64,000 bases of DNA from NCBI RefSeq assembly GCF_014218275.1, contig NZ_AP023213.1, positions 2,830,001 through 2,894,000 of the forward strand, given 5' to 3'. Each line of letters opens with the position of its first letter. Position 1 is the first letter of the stretch. The position numbers were made by a program, and so were the translations under genes. The notes below the pieces were generated by a model. That model had not been told where the DNA came from. It worked only from the letters and a program-made list of their open reading frames with translations, and searched no databases. Shown here piece after piece: positions 7,527 through 15,743 of this stretch. The DNA is from Citrifermentans bremense (lineage in GTDB: Bacteria; Desulfobacterota; Desulfuromonadia; Geobacterales; Geobacteraceae).

Positions 7527-9146
7527 TTAGAGCATGTAGTCGGTGGAGAGGAAATGCGACTTCCTCTCCCTGACGATGCTGGTGATGATCTCGCGGTTGG
7601 CGTCAGTCTCCCGCGCCGCCACCACGATCCTGATGGAGAAGACCCTCAGCGCATCTGCCACCGACTGCGTCCCCTCGGCCGAATTCTTCCTGCCGTTGAA
7701 GGGGAAGCTGTCCGGGCTTCTCTGGCACTTGCTGTTGATGTTGATGCGGCAGACCTGGTTAACCAGTGCATCGATCAACTGCGCCAGGAGTTCGTCGTCC
7801 TGCCCGAAGATACTCGCCTGCTGCCCGTAGTTGGAATTGACCACGTAGTCGATGGTCTCCTTGATGTCGTCATAGACCACCACAGGGACCACCGGGCCGA
7901 ACTGCTCCTCGTGATAGACCCGCATCTCGGGCGTCACCGGGTACAAGAGCGCCGGGAAGAAGAAGGAACCGCACCTGGCGCCCCCCCCTTCGTTGACCAC
8001 CTGCGCCCCGTGCGCCTTGGCATCGGTCAAAAGACCTTCCAGGTATTCCGGCTTTTCCGGCTCGGGGAGCGCCGTGATCGCCACCCCTTCCTGCCAGGGG
8101 ACCCCACAGGGAAGAGCCGCTATTCCGGCCGCCATCCCCCTGATGAAGTCATCCGCTATGCTCCTGTGCACGAAGATGATCTTCAGCGCGGTGCAGCGCT
8201 GGCCGTTGAAGCTCAGCGCCCCCGACAGGCATTCTTCGACAGCAAGTTCCAGGTCCGCATCGGGAAGGATTATGGCGGGATTCTTGGCGTCGAGCCCCAG
8301 CACGCAGCGGAGCCGGTGCGGGCGCGGGTGGATGGCGCGCAGCGCGTCGGCAACCTTGTGGGTGCCGATGAAGCCGAGCACGTCGACACGCCCCGACGCC
8401 ATCAACGGCGGCAATACTTCTTCGCCGTCGCCGTACACCGTGTTCACCACTCCGGGGGGGAAGCAGTCGCGGAAAGCCTCCAGAAGCGGCGCGAAAAGCA
8501 GGATGCCGAAGCGCGGCGGCTTCAGCAGGATGGTGTTCCCCATGACCAGCGCGGGGATTAGGGTAGTGAAGGTCTCGTAGAGCGGGAAGTTGTAGGGCCC
8601 CATGCAGAGCACCACCCCGAGCGGGGCGCGGCGGATCTGCCCTATGATCCCCTGCTGGATGACGAAGCGAGAGGAGACACGGTCCAGCTCCTTGAGCGCC
8701 TCGACGGTGTCGCGGATGTAGGCTATGGCGCGGTCGAACTCCGCCTGCGCCTCCTTGAGCGACTTCCCTATCTCCCACATCAAGAGCTTCACCACCTCGT
8801 CGCGCTTTTCCTGCACGCAGCGGCTGAAGCGGGTGATGCACTGGATCCTCTCTCCGACCGACATGGTGGGCCAGGTGCCCCTGCCGTTATGGTAGGCGCT
8901 GACCGCGACATCTAACGCTTCCATCGCCGCCTCGACCGATAAGAGGGGCGCCTCCCCTACCCGCTCGTTCTCAAGCTTTCCGGCGTATTTCACCTGGACC
9001 GGCGAGACCACCTCCTGCAGCGGCCCGTCCCAGCGTCTCAGTTCGCCGTTGATCAGGTAGAAGTCCTGGCGGTTAGGGGGATCGATGCGGTAGGGAGCGG
9101 GAATCTCTTCATGCGACGGGGAAAAGCAGGCGATCTTGTTCTTCAC
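7527..9146 (-). CDS. aldehyde dehydrogenase family protein, GapN-like (NADP-dependent glyceraldehyde-3-phosphate dehydrogenase type)
   Basis: A 539-residue ALDH-superfamily enzyme. GapN-type enzymes oxidise glyceraldehyde 3-phosphate to 3-phosphoglycerate with NADP. Seen: GPYNFPLYE (about 183-191, cofactor/substrate region), LLKPPRFG, the catalytic Cys318 in FNGQRCTA, and EEQFGPVVPV near residue 410. Oddity: where ALDHs usually have ELGGKxP with a general-base Glu, this protein reads GLDAKNP (about 284-290), so that Glu appears to be Gly. Longer than typical GapN (about 475) with an N-terminal extension. The substrate is inferred from overall resemblance. Confidence 0.75.
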   Translation of the reverse strand: MKNKIACFSPSHEEIPAPYRIDPPNRQDFYLINGELRRWDGPLQEVVSPVQVKYAGKLENERVGEAPLLSVEAAMEALDVAVSAYHNGRGTWPTMSVGERIQCITRFSRCVQEKRDEVVKLLMWEIGKSLKEAQAEFDRAIAYIRDTVEALKELDRVSSRFVIQQGIIGQIRRAPLGVVLCMGPYNFPLYETFTTLIPALVMGNTILLKPPRFGILLFAPLLEAFRDCFPPGVVNTVYGDGEEVLPPLMASGRVDVLGFIGTHKVADALRAIHPRPHRLRCVLGLDAKNPAIILPDADLELAVEECLSGALSFNGQRCTALKIIFVHRSIADDFIRGMAAGIAALPCGVPWQEGVAITALPEPEKPEYLEGLLTDAKAHGAQVVNEGGGARCGSFFFPALLYPVTPEMRVYHEEQFGPVVPVVVYDDIKETIDYVVNSNYGQQASIFGQDDELLAQLIDALVNQVCRININSKCQRSPDSFPFNGRKNSAEGTQSVADALRVFSIRIVVAARETDANREIITSIVRERKSHFLSTDYML

Positions 9147-9316
9147 GTTTTTCTTCCTTACTGGCAGCGATCCGGCGCAACGACGCGGTTTTGCTCACTA
9201 CCGCAGTTCGGCGCAGGCTTCACATTGGGTGGGATAACTTTGAAGCTATACGCCAACACGAGCCGAGCGTCAACCTGTTAATGAACAAGTACAGCAGCGA
9301 GTGGTTGCTCCAGGTA

Positions 9317-9510
9317 ATCCCCCCTCCCAGCCTCCTCCCTTCAGGGGGAGGTGATCGGGATCTGCAGCGGTTGAGTTCCCCCCTCCAGGGGGAGGAGCAA
9401 AAGCGGTCCGATGCAAAGATATGCGCCCGACGGTTCCTGCCCCCGGAGGGGGGGCAAAGGTCATCGCACGTTCCCGCCCCCGGAGGGGGAGGGTCAGGGA
9501 GGGGGATTTC
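9317..9510. repeat. compound array of GC-rich palindromic repeats
   Basis: Four or more units pairing a CCCCTCC-like arm with a GGGGGAGG-like arm, in alternating orientation over 190 bases. Members resemble the single copies near 1790, 22905, 24105 and 50530. No transposase lies nearby. Confidence 0.55.
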
Positions 9511-9630
9511 AAGCCACCCATTCTGGATTTTGATACTGTGACAAAAAGCGGGTTCTGTCATGCCTAATCCGTCAGCGACATAGAAAACACGTACTCCAGT
9601 ATCGGCCCCAAGCTTTGCCTGCTGCTGCAT

Positions 9631-9658
9631 TTGCGCATCCAGTTACACCTTGTATACT
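9631..9658 (+). promoter_or_regulatory. putative promoter of the ferritin-like gene
   Basis: TTGCGC (9631-9636) and TATACT (9653-9658) with a 16-base spacer, 65 bases upstream of the ATG. Confidence 0.4.
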
Positions 9659-9722
9659 GCTACCATTCTTGCTTGCTATGCCTGTATTTCAGGTGAACTA
9701 AGACCATAACAGGAGACAGAAG

Positions 9723-10226
9723 ATGGGATCAAAGGGACGCGAAATTGTCGGAATGGACGTGGAGGAACTGCTGGGCCTTTTGCAGCGCGCCTACAGTGAC
9801 GAGTGGTTAGCCTATTACCAGTACTGGCTCGGCGCCAAGGTGGTGAAGGGGCCGATGAAGGACGCGGTGGGCGCGGAACTCCTGGTCCATGCCACCGAGG
9901 AGCTGGCGCACGCGGACCTCGTGGCGATGCGCATCATCCAGCTCGGCGGCACGCCGGTGACCCGCCCGGAAGACTGGTACAAGTTCACCAACTGCGGCTA
10001 CGACGCCCCCGACGACCCGTTCGTAAAGACCCTGCTGGAGCAGAACATCAAGGGAGAGCAGTGCGCGATCGGGGTCTACAAGAGGCTCTTGGACCTCACC
10101 CGGGAGAAGGACCCGGTGACCTACAACATGGTGCTCACCATCCTGCAGCAGGAGGTCGAGCATGAAGAGGACCTGCAGGCGCTGCTGGAGGATTACGAAC
10201 TTCTGGTGAACGCGCTGAAGGGATAA
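9723..10226 (+). CDS. ferritin-like diiron protein
   Basis: A 167-residue all-helical protein of the ferritin-like superfamily, probably cytoplasmic and involved in iron handling or oxidative-stress protection. Metal-ligand patterns are visible: SDEWLAYYQYW (about 24-34), ATEELAHADL (about 59-68, ExxH) and QQEVEHEEDL (about 142-151, ExxHEE). Length fits bacterioferritin/Dps-like proteins, but I cannot place it in a named subgroup; no heme-binding Met was assigned. AACAGGAGACAGAAG precedes the ATG. Single gene with its own promoter and terminator. Confidence 0.8.
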   Translation: MGSKGREIVGMDVEELLGLLQRAYSDEWLAYYQYWLGAKVVKGPMKDAVGAELLVHATEELAHADLVAMRIIQLGGTPVTRPEDWYKFTNCGYDAPDDPFVKTLLEQNIKGEQCAIGVYKRLLDLTREKDPVTYNMVLTILQQEVEHEEDLQALLEDYELLVNALKG

Positions 10227-10247
10227 CGCCGAAAGCACAACTACTGA

Positions 10248-10285
10248 AGGCCCGGAAGCGACCGCCTGCGCTCCGGGCCTTTTTT
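10248..10285 (+). terminator. rho-independent terminator after the ferritin-like gene
   Basis: AGGCCCGGA (10248-10256) pairs with TCCGGGCCT (10272-10280), followed by a T-run. Confidence 0.88.
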
Positions 10286-10391
10286 GTTTGAGCTCCGGGC
10301 GGATTGACTGAAACGGCGGCGACATCAGTATGGCAGGATCTGCTGGTCCATTGTCCTTGAACCTCAACTGACCTTGTGCAATTATCCCCCC

Positions 10392-11402
10392 ATGAAAAAG
10401 CCAACCAACATATCGGGCGCAGAGAGTACCCGGCGGCGCAGGATCGCGATAGCGGCATACCAGGGTGCCGAACTTCTCGATGTCACCGGCCCCATTGAGG
10501 TCTTTAACCTGCTGAACCGCTGCGTCGGAGAGGAAGAGGGCCGGAAGTGCGGCTACGAGGTGCTGCTGCTGGCGGAACATGCGGGTCCTTTTTCTACCTC
10601 TGCGGGGATAACGATGGTGGCGGACCTCGCCTGGCAGGAGCTTCAGGCTGAGACGGACACGGTCTTTGTGCCGGGGAGCCCGGATGGAGCCCTGGCGGCG
10701 GCACTCGAAAATGAAACTCTGCTGGAATGGCTGCGATCAACGCCAACCTTCTCCAGGCGCGTGGCATCGGTCTGCACCGGCGCCTTTCTCCTCGCCGAGG
10801 CTGGATTGCTCGATGGCCGTCGCGCCACCACCCACTGGATGGACCTGGAGCGGCTGGCCAGGGAATACCCGCAGGTCGTGGTAGAACAGGATGCCATCTA
10901 CACGAGGGATGCACACATCGCCACCTCGGCCGGGGTCACCGCGGGAATGGACCTCGCGCTGGCTCTGGTCGAGGAGGATTTCGGCAGGAAGATGGCGCTG
11001 ACGGTGGCCCGGCGTATGGTCATGTTCCTGAAGCGGCCGGGGGGGCAGGCCCAGTTCAGCACCCAGTTACGCGCCCAGATGGTGGAAGGGGGACAGCTCG
11101 GCCCCCTGCTCACCTGGCTCAGGGAGAACCACTGCGGGAAGGTGACTGTGGAAGAGCTGGCCGGGCGCGCTGCCATGAGCCCGCGCAATTTCGCCAGGGT
11201 ATTCCTGCGGGAAACGGGGAAGACACCGGCCAAGTACCTGGATCAACTGCGCCTGGAGCGCTCGATAAGCCTGATGGAGGATAACGCGCTATCCCTGGAC
11301 CGGGTCGCCGCAGAGAGCGGGTTCACCTGTGCCGAACAGATGAGGCGCGTCTTTATCCGCGAGATGGGGGTCACCCCACTCGCCTACCGGACGAGGTTTT
11401 GA
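10392..11402 (+). CDS. GlxA family transcriptional regulator (DJ-1/PfpI plus AraC HTH)
   Basis: A 336-residue regulator. The N-terminal DJ-1/PfpI-like domain (about 10-200) has the nucleophile-elbow region SVCTGAFLLAEAGLL and TTHW, typical of GlxA-like regulators, where the domain probably senses rather than catalyses. The C-terminal AraC domain (about 225-336) has AAMSPRNFARVFLRETGKTP and LRLERSISLME. Start at ATG 10392; an in-frame TTG at 10374 gives six more residues and no clear ribosome-binding site favours either. The downstream DUF2917 gene starts 14 bases after its stop, so the two are likely co-transcribed. Confidence 0.85.
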   Translation: MKKPTNISGAESTRRRRIAIAAYQGAELLDVTGPIEVFNLLNRCVGEEEGRKCGYEVLLLAEHAGPFSTSAGITMVADLAWQELQAETDTVFVPGSPDGALAAALENETLLEWLRSTPTFSRRVASVCTGAFLLAEAGLLDGRRATTHWMDLERLAREYPQVVVEQDAIYTRDAHIATSAGVTAGMDLALALVEEDFGRKMALTVARRMVMFLKRPGGQAQFSTQLRAQMVEGGQLGPLLTWLRENHCGKVTVEELAGRAAMSPRNFARVFLRETGKTPAKYLDQLRLERSISLMEDNALSLDRVAAESGFTCAEQMRRVFIREMGVTPLAYRTRF

Positions 11403-11416
11403 GAGGAGGAGGTCAC

Positions 11417-11686
11417 ATGAAGTACCTGCTCTGCAAGGGAGAACTGCTGGCATTCAAGGCAGGCGCCGCCGTCGAGGCGCTTATAGTCACCTCGGGAGAG
11501 GCATGGGTTACCAATGCTGAGGACACGCAGGACCACTGCCTGCAGCAAGGCGACAGGCTGGCGGTGGGCAAGGGGCAGAGGGTCGTGGTGGAAGCGCTGC
11601 AGCAGACCGAACTCACTCTCCTTCTCAGGAAATCCCGTGGCAACATCCGCATCACCCTCGCCTGCCCGCGCGAGGTACCGGCATAA
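11417..11686 (+). CDS. DUF2917-like small protein
   Basis: An 89-residue protein that reads as a small beta-rich domain (KYLLCKGELLAF..., EAWVTN, GDRLAVGKGQRVVVEAL), resembling the DUF2917 family of unknown function. The ATG at 11417 follows GAGGAGGAGG at a good distance; an in-frame TTG at 11399 overlaps the regulator stop but is less plausible. Tight spacing behind the GlxA-type regulator suggests a shared transcript. No target or partner can be named. Confidence 0.7.
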   Translation: MKYLLCKGELLAFKAGAAVEALIVTSGEAWVTNAEDTQDHCLQQGDRLAVGKGQRVVVEALQQTELTLLLRKSRGNIRITLACPREVPA

Positions 11687-11689
11687 GGG

Positions 11690-11952
11690 TCACCGAAGCG
11701 AAGTAGCTCCCCCTCCCTTCGAGGCGAGATCGGGGTCGGGATTGCTTCTCTTAAGCGGCCAGCTGATGATAACCACGCCCAGGATGCAGACCGCTATCCC
11801 CAAAAGCCTGAACCAGCGAATCTCGTCCCCCAGAAACCAGTAGGCCAAGAGCAACACCAGGGCGGATTGGCATCCGATGATAGCCAACGCATAGCCGGCG
11901 TTGGCGCTGGAAGAGGACGGATCCGAGTTCCATTGTCTTTTGCCCAATCATA
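11690..11952 (-). pseudogene. fragment of an EamA/DMT-family transporter (C-terminal end)
   Basis: The minus strand encodes about 70 residues resembling the last two or three helices of an EamA drug/metabolite transporter: AGYALAIIGCQSALVLLLAY, then WFLGDEIRWFRLLGIAVCILGV and VVIISW. Full-length members have about 290 residues and ten helices. Upstream sequence in the same frame has no further transporter similarity and soon meets the mntP terminator. An intact start is lacking (only a TTG at 11947). Best read as a truncated remnant; a functional mini-transporter is less likely. Confidence 0.5.
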
Positions 11953-11970
11953 AACAGACGACGCAGGAAA

Positions 11971-11999
11971 AAGAAAAGGCACGCTCTGTTGCGTGCCTT
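11971..11999 (-). terminator. rho-independent terminator after mntP
   Basis: AAGGCACGC (11976-11984) and GCGTGCCTT (11991-11999) form a 9-bp stem with a 6-base loop; on the minus strand a TTTCTTTTT run follows. Confidence 0.85.
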
Positions 12000-12022
12000 C
12001 AAAATGTCTCTTGTTTAGCTCC

Positions 12023-12589
12023 CTATTTGAATAGGGTATGTTCCAGCAGGATCTTGAGGCCTATGGCGCAGAGCACCAACCCGCCGCAGATCTCCACGCG
12101 CTTGCCCCAGCTTTCTCCCAGGCGCCGCCCCAAAAGCATCCCGACCACGGTGAGAACACCGGCCACAAGGCCGATGACCGCGGCGGGGAGCCAGACGCTT
12201 ACCCCCAGCATCGCGATACTCAACCCGACGGCGAAGGCGTCGATGCTGGTGGCGACAGACAGCATCACCATGGTCATCCCCTTCGTCGGGTCGGAGGGGG
12301 GCTTCTCCTCGTCGTCCTCTTCGAACGCCTCGTGCACCATCCTACCGCCGACGTAGGCCAGGAGGCCGAAAGCGATCCAGTGGTCATAGGCGGAGATCCA
12401 TTTTTGTACCGTCAAGCCGAGGAGCCAGCCTCCAACGGGCATCAACGCCTGGAACAGCCCGAAATGAAAGCCAAGGCGGAACAGGTGGCGCCCCGTGATA
12501 GGGCTGATTACTGCCCCTGCGGCCAAGGCTACGGCGAAAGCATCCATGGCCAAGGCCACGGAGATACCCAATATGGTCAACCAATCCAT
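12023..12589 (-). CDS. mntP: manganese efflux pump MntP
   Basis: Inner-membrane Mn(II) exporter of 188 residues with six predicted helices. The two family repeats each carry the conserved Asp motif: ALAMDAFAVALAAG (about residues 13-26) and SIDAFAVGLSIAMLG in the second half. Length is typical. A TATACT/TTGGGC promoter lies upstream. The leader is too short for the yybP-ykoY Mn riboswitch that controls mntP in some bacteria, and I see none of its conserved bases. Confidence 0.92.
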   Translation of the reverse strand: MDWLTILGISVALAMDAFAVALAAGAVISPITGRHLFRLGFHFGLFQALMPVGGWLLGLTVQKWISAYDHWIAFGLLAYVGGRMVHEAFEEDDEEKPPSDPTKGMTMVMLSVATSIDAFAVGLSIAMLGVSVWLPAAVIGLVAGVLTVVGMLLGRRLGESWGKRVEICGGLVLCAIGLKILLEHTLFK

Positions 12590-12629
12590 CCAAGTCCCTT
12601 TTCAATCAATAGCGGTAGGAGAGCTAAGC

Positions 12630-12658
12630 AGTATAGCCAACTAATCGTTTCCGCCCAA
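12630..12658 (-). promoter_or_regulatory. putative mntP promoter
   Basis: Minus-strand TTGGGC (12653-12658), 17-base spacer, TATACT (12630-12635), about 40 bases upstream of the ATG. It lies within 50 bases of the 3' end of the radical SAM gene. Confidence 0.5.
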
Positions 12659-12679
12659 GCATTTTCTACCGCAAGCCCG

Positions 12680-13954
12680 CTAGCCGATGCAGTACGGGCG
12701 GGTTTTCATCCAGTCGGCAAGCAGGGGCCCGAGCCACTCCTCCAACCCGGGGGTCTGGTAGAAGCGGGGAAGGAGCAGGTCGTCGCCTTCGGCAATCACT
12801 CCTTCCCTCCTGGCCACCTCCGCAAGAGGCGTCTCAGGGTAGATGCGGATCCCTGTGGAAAGCTTCAGCATGTCGAGCTGCAGGGATTCGGCGAAATCTA
12901 GGCTCTCCTGCACCGTCTCCCTTGTTTCTCCGGGGGCGCCGAACATGAGGAAGCCCATCCTGGCGATGCCGTGGCGCCGGAGCAGCTCGGAAGCCTGGCG
13001 GACCTGGTCCAGGTTGTACTTCTTGTTGAGGCTTTTCAGGATGCCGGGCGACCCGCTCTCGAAGCCGAGGCTCACCTCGACGCAGCCGGCGCGGGCCATC
13101 CTGGAGACCATCTCCTCGTCGACGAATCCAGGGTAGAGGATGCAGCGCCAGCGTATGCCGAGACCCGCCGAGAAGATGGCGTCGCACAGGCTCTTCGCGT
13201 ATTCGGGGGGGAAGTTGAAGGTGTTGTCGACGAAATAGAAGTTCTTGAACCCGGCGGCGACATGGCGGGAGAGCGCTTCCAGCACCGTCTCGACGGGATG
13301 CGTCCTGATTGCGGTCCCCTCCAGTGCCGGCGTCGAGCAGTAGCTGCATTTCATCGGGCAGCCGCGCCTGGTCTGCAGCGGGATCCAGAGCTCGTCCGCC
13401 CGCCCCGCCGGAACCGACCAAAGGGAAGGATCGGGAAAGGGAAGCTCTTCCAACCCGCCCCTCACGGCGGAGCCCATCTGCACCGGCTTCCCTGGGAGAC
13501 ACAGGCCTGCGATGCCGGAGAGGTCGGCTCCCGCTTTGAGTGCGTCGAGAAGCGCCGTGAAGGCAAGTTCGCCCTCGCCGCAGATTCCCATGTCGGCGCC
13601 GAGGTAGCCGAGCATCGCCTCGGGGAAGATGCTGAAGGCGGCGCCCCCCACGACCGTTGGCGCATCGGAGAGGGACCTGCAAAGCGCAACCGTTTCCCGA
13701 ACCGGCTCGAGGAGGAACTTCGGATCCGCCATGCTCTGGTTGTCGACGTTCCTGACCGAGATGCCGATAACCTCAGGGTTGAAGCTGGCGATGGCGTCCC
13801 GGATGAGCGACTGGTGGTCGCTTCCCCCCATCAGGTCGAGCAGGCGCACCTCGTGGCCGGCGTTGCGGGTGGCGACTGCGACGCAGTTGAGCCCCAAAGG
13901 TAGCGGCACCATGTTGATGGTTTCAGTATTCGCGGAAATTAACAGCACACGCAT
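12680..13954 (-). CDS. B12-binding domain radical SAM protein
   Basis: A 424-residue protein with an N-terminal cobalamin-binding-like Rossmann domain (about 1-150) and a radical SAM domain. The 4Fe-4S motif is RGCPMKCSYC with C199, C203 and C206 (CxxxCxxC). FESGSPGILKSLNKKY and GFLMFGAPGETRETV are typical of B12-dependent radical SAM enzymes, which include methyltransferases and ring-forming enzymes. The usual DxHxxG cobalamin-ligand motif is not obvious, so B12 may bind base-off without a His ligand. The substrate is unknown, and the neighbours do not indicate a pathway. Confidence 0.85.
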   Translation of the reverse strand: MRVLLISANTETINMVPLPLGLNCVAVATRNAGHEVRLLDLMGGSDHQSLIRDAIASFNPEVIGISVRNVDNQSMADPKFLLEPVRETVALCRSLSDAPTVVGGAAFSIFPEAMLGYLGADMGICGEGELAFTALLDALKAGADLSGIAGLCLPGKPVQMGSAVRGGLEELPFPDPSLWSVPAGRADELWIPLQTRRGCPMKCSYCSTPALEGTAIRTHPVETVLEALSRHVAAGFKNFYFVDNTFNFPPEYAKSLCDAIFSAGLGIRWRCILYPGFVDEEMVSRMARAGCVEVSLGFESGSPGILKSLNKKYNLDQVRQASELLRRHGIARMGFLMFGAPGETRETVQESLDFAESLQLDMLKLSTGIRIYPETPLAEVARREGVIAEGDDLLLPRFYQTPGLEEWLGPLLADWMKTRPYCIG

Positions 13955-13993
13955 CTCGCTGCTCCTCCAATACCTTCGCTTTTTAGTTCAGGA

Positions 13994-14332
13994 TCAAGCC
14001 TTCTTCACGAACTCGGATTTCAGCTGCATGGCGCCTATGCCGTCGATTTTGCAGTCGATGTCGTGGTCCCCGGAGACTATGCGGATGTTTCTTACCTTGG
14101 TGCCGACCTTCACCACCGAGGAGGAGCCTTTTATCTTCAGGTCCTTGATCACGGTTACGGAATCGCCGTCGTTTAGGACGTTGCCGAACGCGTCGCGCAC
14201 GACGCTGTCGGAGGCTTCGCTCTCCGCGGCTATCTGCGGCCACTCGTTGCCGCACTCGGGGCAGACGTACAGGCTCCCATCCTCGTAGGTGTATTCGGAC
14301 TTGCAGGAAGGGCATTGCGGCAGGTTGGACAT
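13994..14332 (-). CDS. PhnA/YjdM family zinc-ribbon protein
   Basis: A 112-residue protein with an N-terminal zinc ribbon (CPSC at about 7-10 and CPEC at about 24-27) followed by a small beta domain ([20 protein letters not shown], then [10 protein letters not shown]). This is the PhnA/YjdM family; the name came from phosphonate clusters but no phosphonatase role is established. Start at 14332 is preceded by AAGAGGAA. The function is unknown; the fold is confident. Confidence 0.88.
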   Translation of the reverse strand: MSNLPQCPSCKSEYTYEDGSLYVCPECGNEWPQIAAESEASDSVVRDAFGNVLNDGDSVTVIKDLKIKGSSSVVKVGTKVRNIRIVSGDHDIDCKIDGIGAMQLKSEFVKKA

Positions 14333-14424
14333 TGGTATTCCTCTTTCTTCCATGGTTTTTACAGCAGGGCAGCAATATATAACCCCGAGGCCGTTTTTGC
14401 AAACCTCAAAAACAGAGGCAGAAG

Positions 14425-14630
14425 CTTTAACCACAGAGGACACAGAGGGTCACAGAGGAAAAACAGAAGCAGGAAAAACACAAGTCAAAAGCTTTACCAC
14501 AGAGGTCGCAGAGGAACACTGAGGTCACTAAGAGAAGCAAAAGACTTTCGGGGTGAACCCCAAAAGGCCGTTGTTTTTGCTTTCCTCAGATTTTCCTCTG
14601 TGTACCTCTGTGTCCTCTGTGGTGAGTGCT
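14425..14630. repeat. CACAGAGG repeat element with inverted ends
   Basis: Left arm: ACCACAGAGGACACAGAGG (from about 14431) with related copies at about 14452 and 14499 (ACCACAGAGGTCGCAGAGG). Right arm, inverted: CCTCTGTGTACCTCTGTGTC and CTCTGTGGT, ending near 14622. The two sides could fold into a long imperfect hairpin of about 190 bases. It fills most of the space between the zinc-ribbon gene and tupC. It looks like a dispersed palindromic repeat and not a gene. Confidence 0.7.
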
Positions 14631-14642
14631 TTGGGTTTTGGG

Positions 14643-15743
14643 TTAGGCGGCGCGCCTGCGGATCAAGTGAACTGAAGTCGCTTTGAAGGAGGCAAAAACC
14701 GGTCTCCCCTCGTAGAGGGCAAGTTCGGTGAAGGATTCGCGGGTTACATAAGAGGTCAAGTGGAAACCGCAGTCGAGCTGGAGCTTTAGGAAGGGCCCCA
14801 TCGAGGAGATCTCGGTGATGGTCCCCGGAAAGAGGTTCCTGACGCTGGTCTTTTCCGGAGCGGAATTGATGCTGACGCTGACATTCTCGGGCCTGATGCA
14901 GCAATACACGTTTTCGCCCGGTTCTGCATCCCCCACCGTGTCGATCTCTTGCCCGCACACCGCCACCGCCACCTGCTGATAACGGTTGCTTACCACTTCC
15001 CCTTCCAGGATGGTCTCCATCCCCACGAAGTTGGCTACAAACTCGTTGACAGGGTGGTTCATCACCGCGGCCGGGGTACCTTGCTGCACCAGCCTGCCGC
15101 TGTTCATGACCACGATCCGGTCCGACATCCTGAGCGCCTCGGACTGGTCGTGGGTGACCAGCACGGCGGAGATCCCGTTTTCCCGGATGATCCGGTCCAT
15201 GTCCTCGGTGAGCGCCTGCCTGGTGGGAGGGTCGAGGTTGGCGAACGGCTCGTCGAAGAAGATGAGTTCGGGCTCGACGGCGAAGGCGCGGGCGAGGCTG
15301 ACGCGGCGGGCCTCGCCGCCTGAGAGCTTGCGGGCGGAGCGCTGGGCCATGTCGGCCAGGTTGAAGCGCTCCAGGTAGGTCATCACCCGGCTGCGGATAT
15401 CGCCCCGCCCCATTCCCCTAAGCTTCAGCCCGCTCGCAACGTTGTCGTAGATGGTGCTGTCGAACAGAAGCGGTTCCTGGAGCACCATGGCCATCTTGCG
15501 GCGCAGTTGAAGGAAATCGGCATCGCTTACGATCTCCTCCCCTTGAAAACTGAGTCTGCCGCTTTTGCGCGGCATCAGCCCCATCAGGGAAAGAAGCAGA
15601 GTCGACTTACCAGCGCCGTTTGGCCCGATGAGAGAGACGAACTCGTTTTTGTACAAACAAAAAGAGGGTATGTCGAGTATCTGCACACCACCTCGATCTA
15701 CCCTCAAGTCTTTTTGTTCAAGCACTACTTGCTGCTGTGTCAT
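14643..15743 (-). CDS. tupC: tungstate ABC transporter ATP-binding protein TupC
   Basis: ATPase of a Tup-type tungstate importer, 366 residues. Walker A IGPNGAGKST at about 39-48, signature LSGGEARRVSLARA near 141, Walker B ELIFFDEPFANLDPP near 160, and a C-terminal TOBE/Mop-like oxyanion-sensing region (about 290-366). It overlaps the permease gene by 4 bases. The long form with C-terminal regulatory domain is also seen in molybdate ModC, so substrate choice rests on the partner TupA. Last gene of tupABC. Confidence 0.88.
   Translation of the reverse strand: MTQQQVVLEQKDLRVDRGGVQILDIPSFCLYKNEFVSLIGPNGAGKSTLLLSLMGLMPRKSGRLSFQGEEIVSDADFLQLRRKMAMVLQEPLLFDSTIYDNVASGLKLRGMGRGDIRSRVMTYLERFNLADMAQRSARKLSGGEARRVSLARAFAVEPELIFFDEPFANLDPPTRQALTEDMDRIIRENGISAVLVTHDQSEALRMSDRIVVMNSGRLVQQGTPAAVMNHPVNEFVANFVGMETILEGEVVSNRYQQVAVAVCGQEIDTVGDAEPGENVYCCIRPENVSVSINSAPEKTSVRNLFPGTITEISSMGPFLKLQLDCGFHLTSYVTRESFTELALYEGRPVFASFKATSVHLIRRRAA

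Larger units (their letters stand above)
9147..9722. other. 576-base intergenic region carrying clustered GC-rich repeats
   Basis: No convincing gene. Bases about 9317-9510 hold at least four C-run/G-run palindromic units (for example CTTCAGGGGGAGG, CTCCAGGGGGAGG, CCCCCGGAGGGG twice), the densest such cluster in the window. The apparent reading frames over it are Pro/Gly/Arg-rich translations of the repeats. The right end holds the promoter of the ferritin-like gene. Confidence 0.6.

Noticed and set aside
9191-9630. Open frames over the 9317-9510 region, Pro/Gly/Arg-rich on both strands
   Set aside because: They are translations of the GC-rich palindromic repeats; no ribosome-binding sites or family resemblance.
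12590-12679. yybP-ykoY manganese riboswitch ahead of mntP
   Set aside because: The leader is only about 40 bases from the likely start site and lacks the conserved loop sequences.
14425-14630. CRISPR array from the regularly spaced CACAGAGG words
   Set aside because: Copies are short, irregularly spaced, occur in both orientations, and no cas genes are present.
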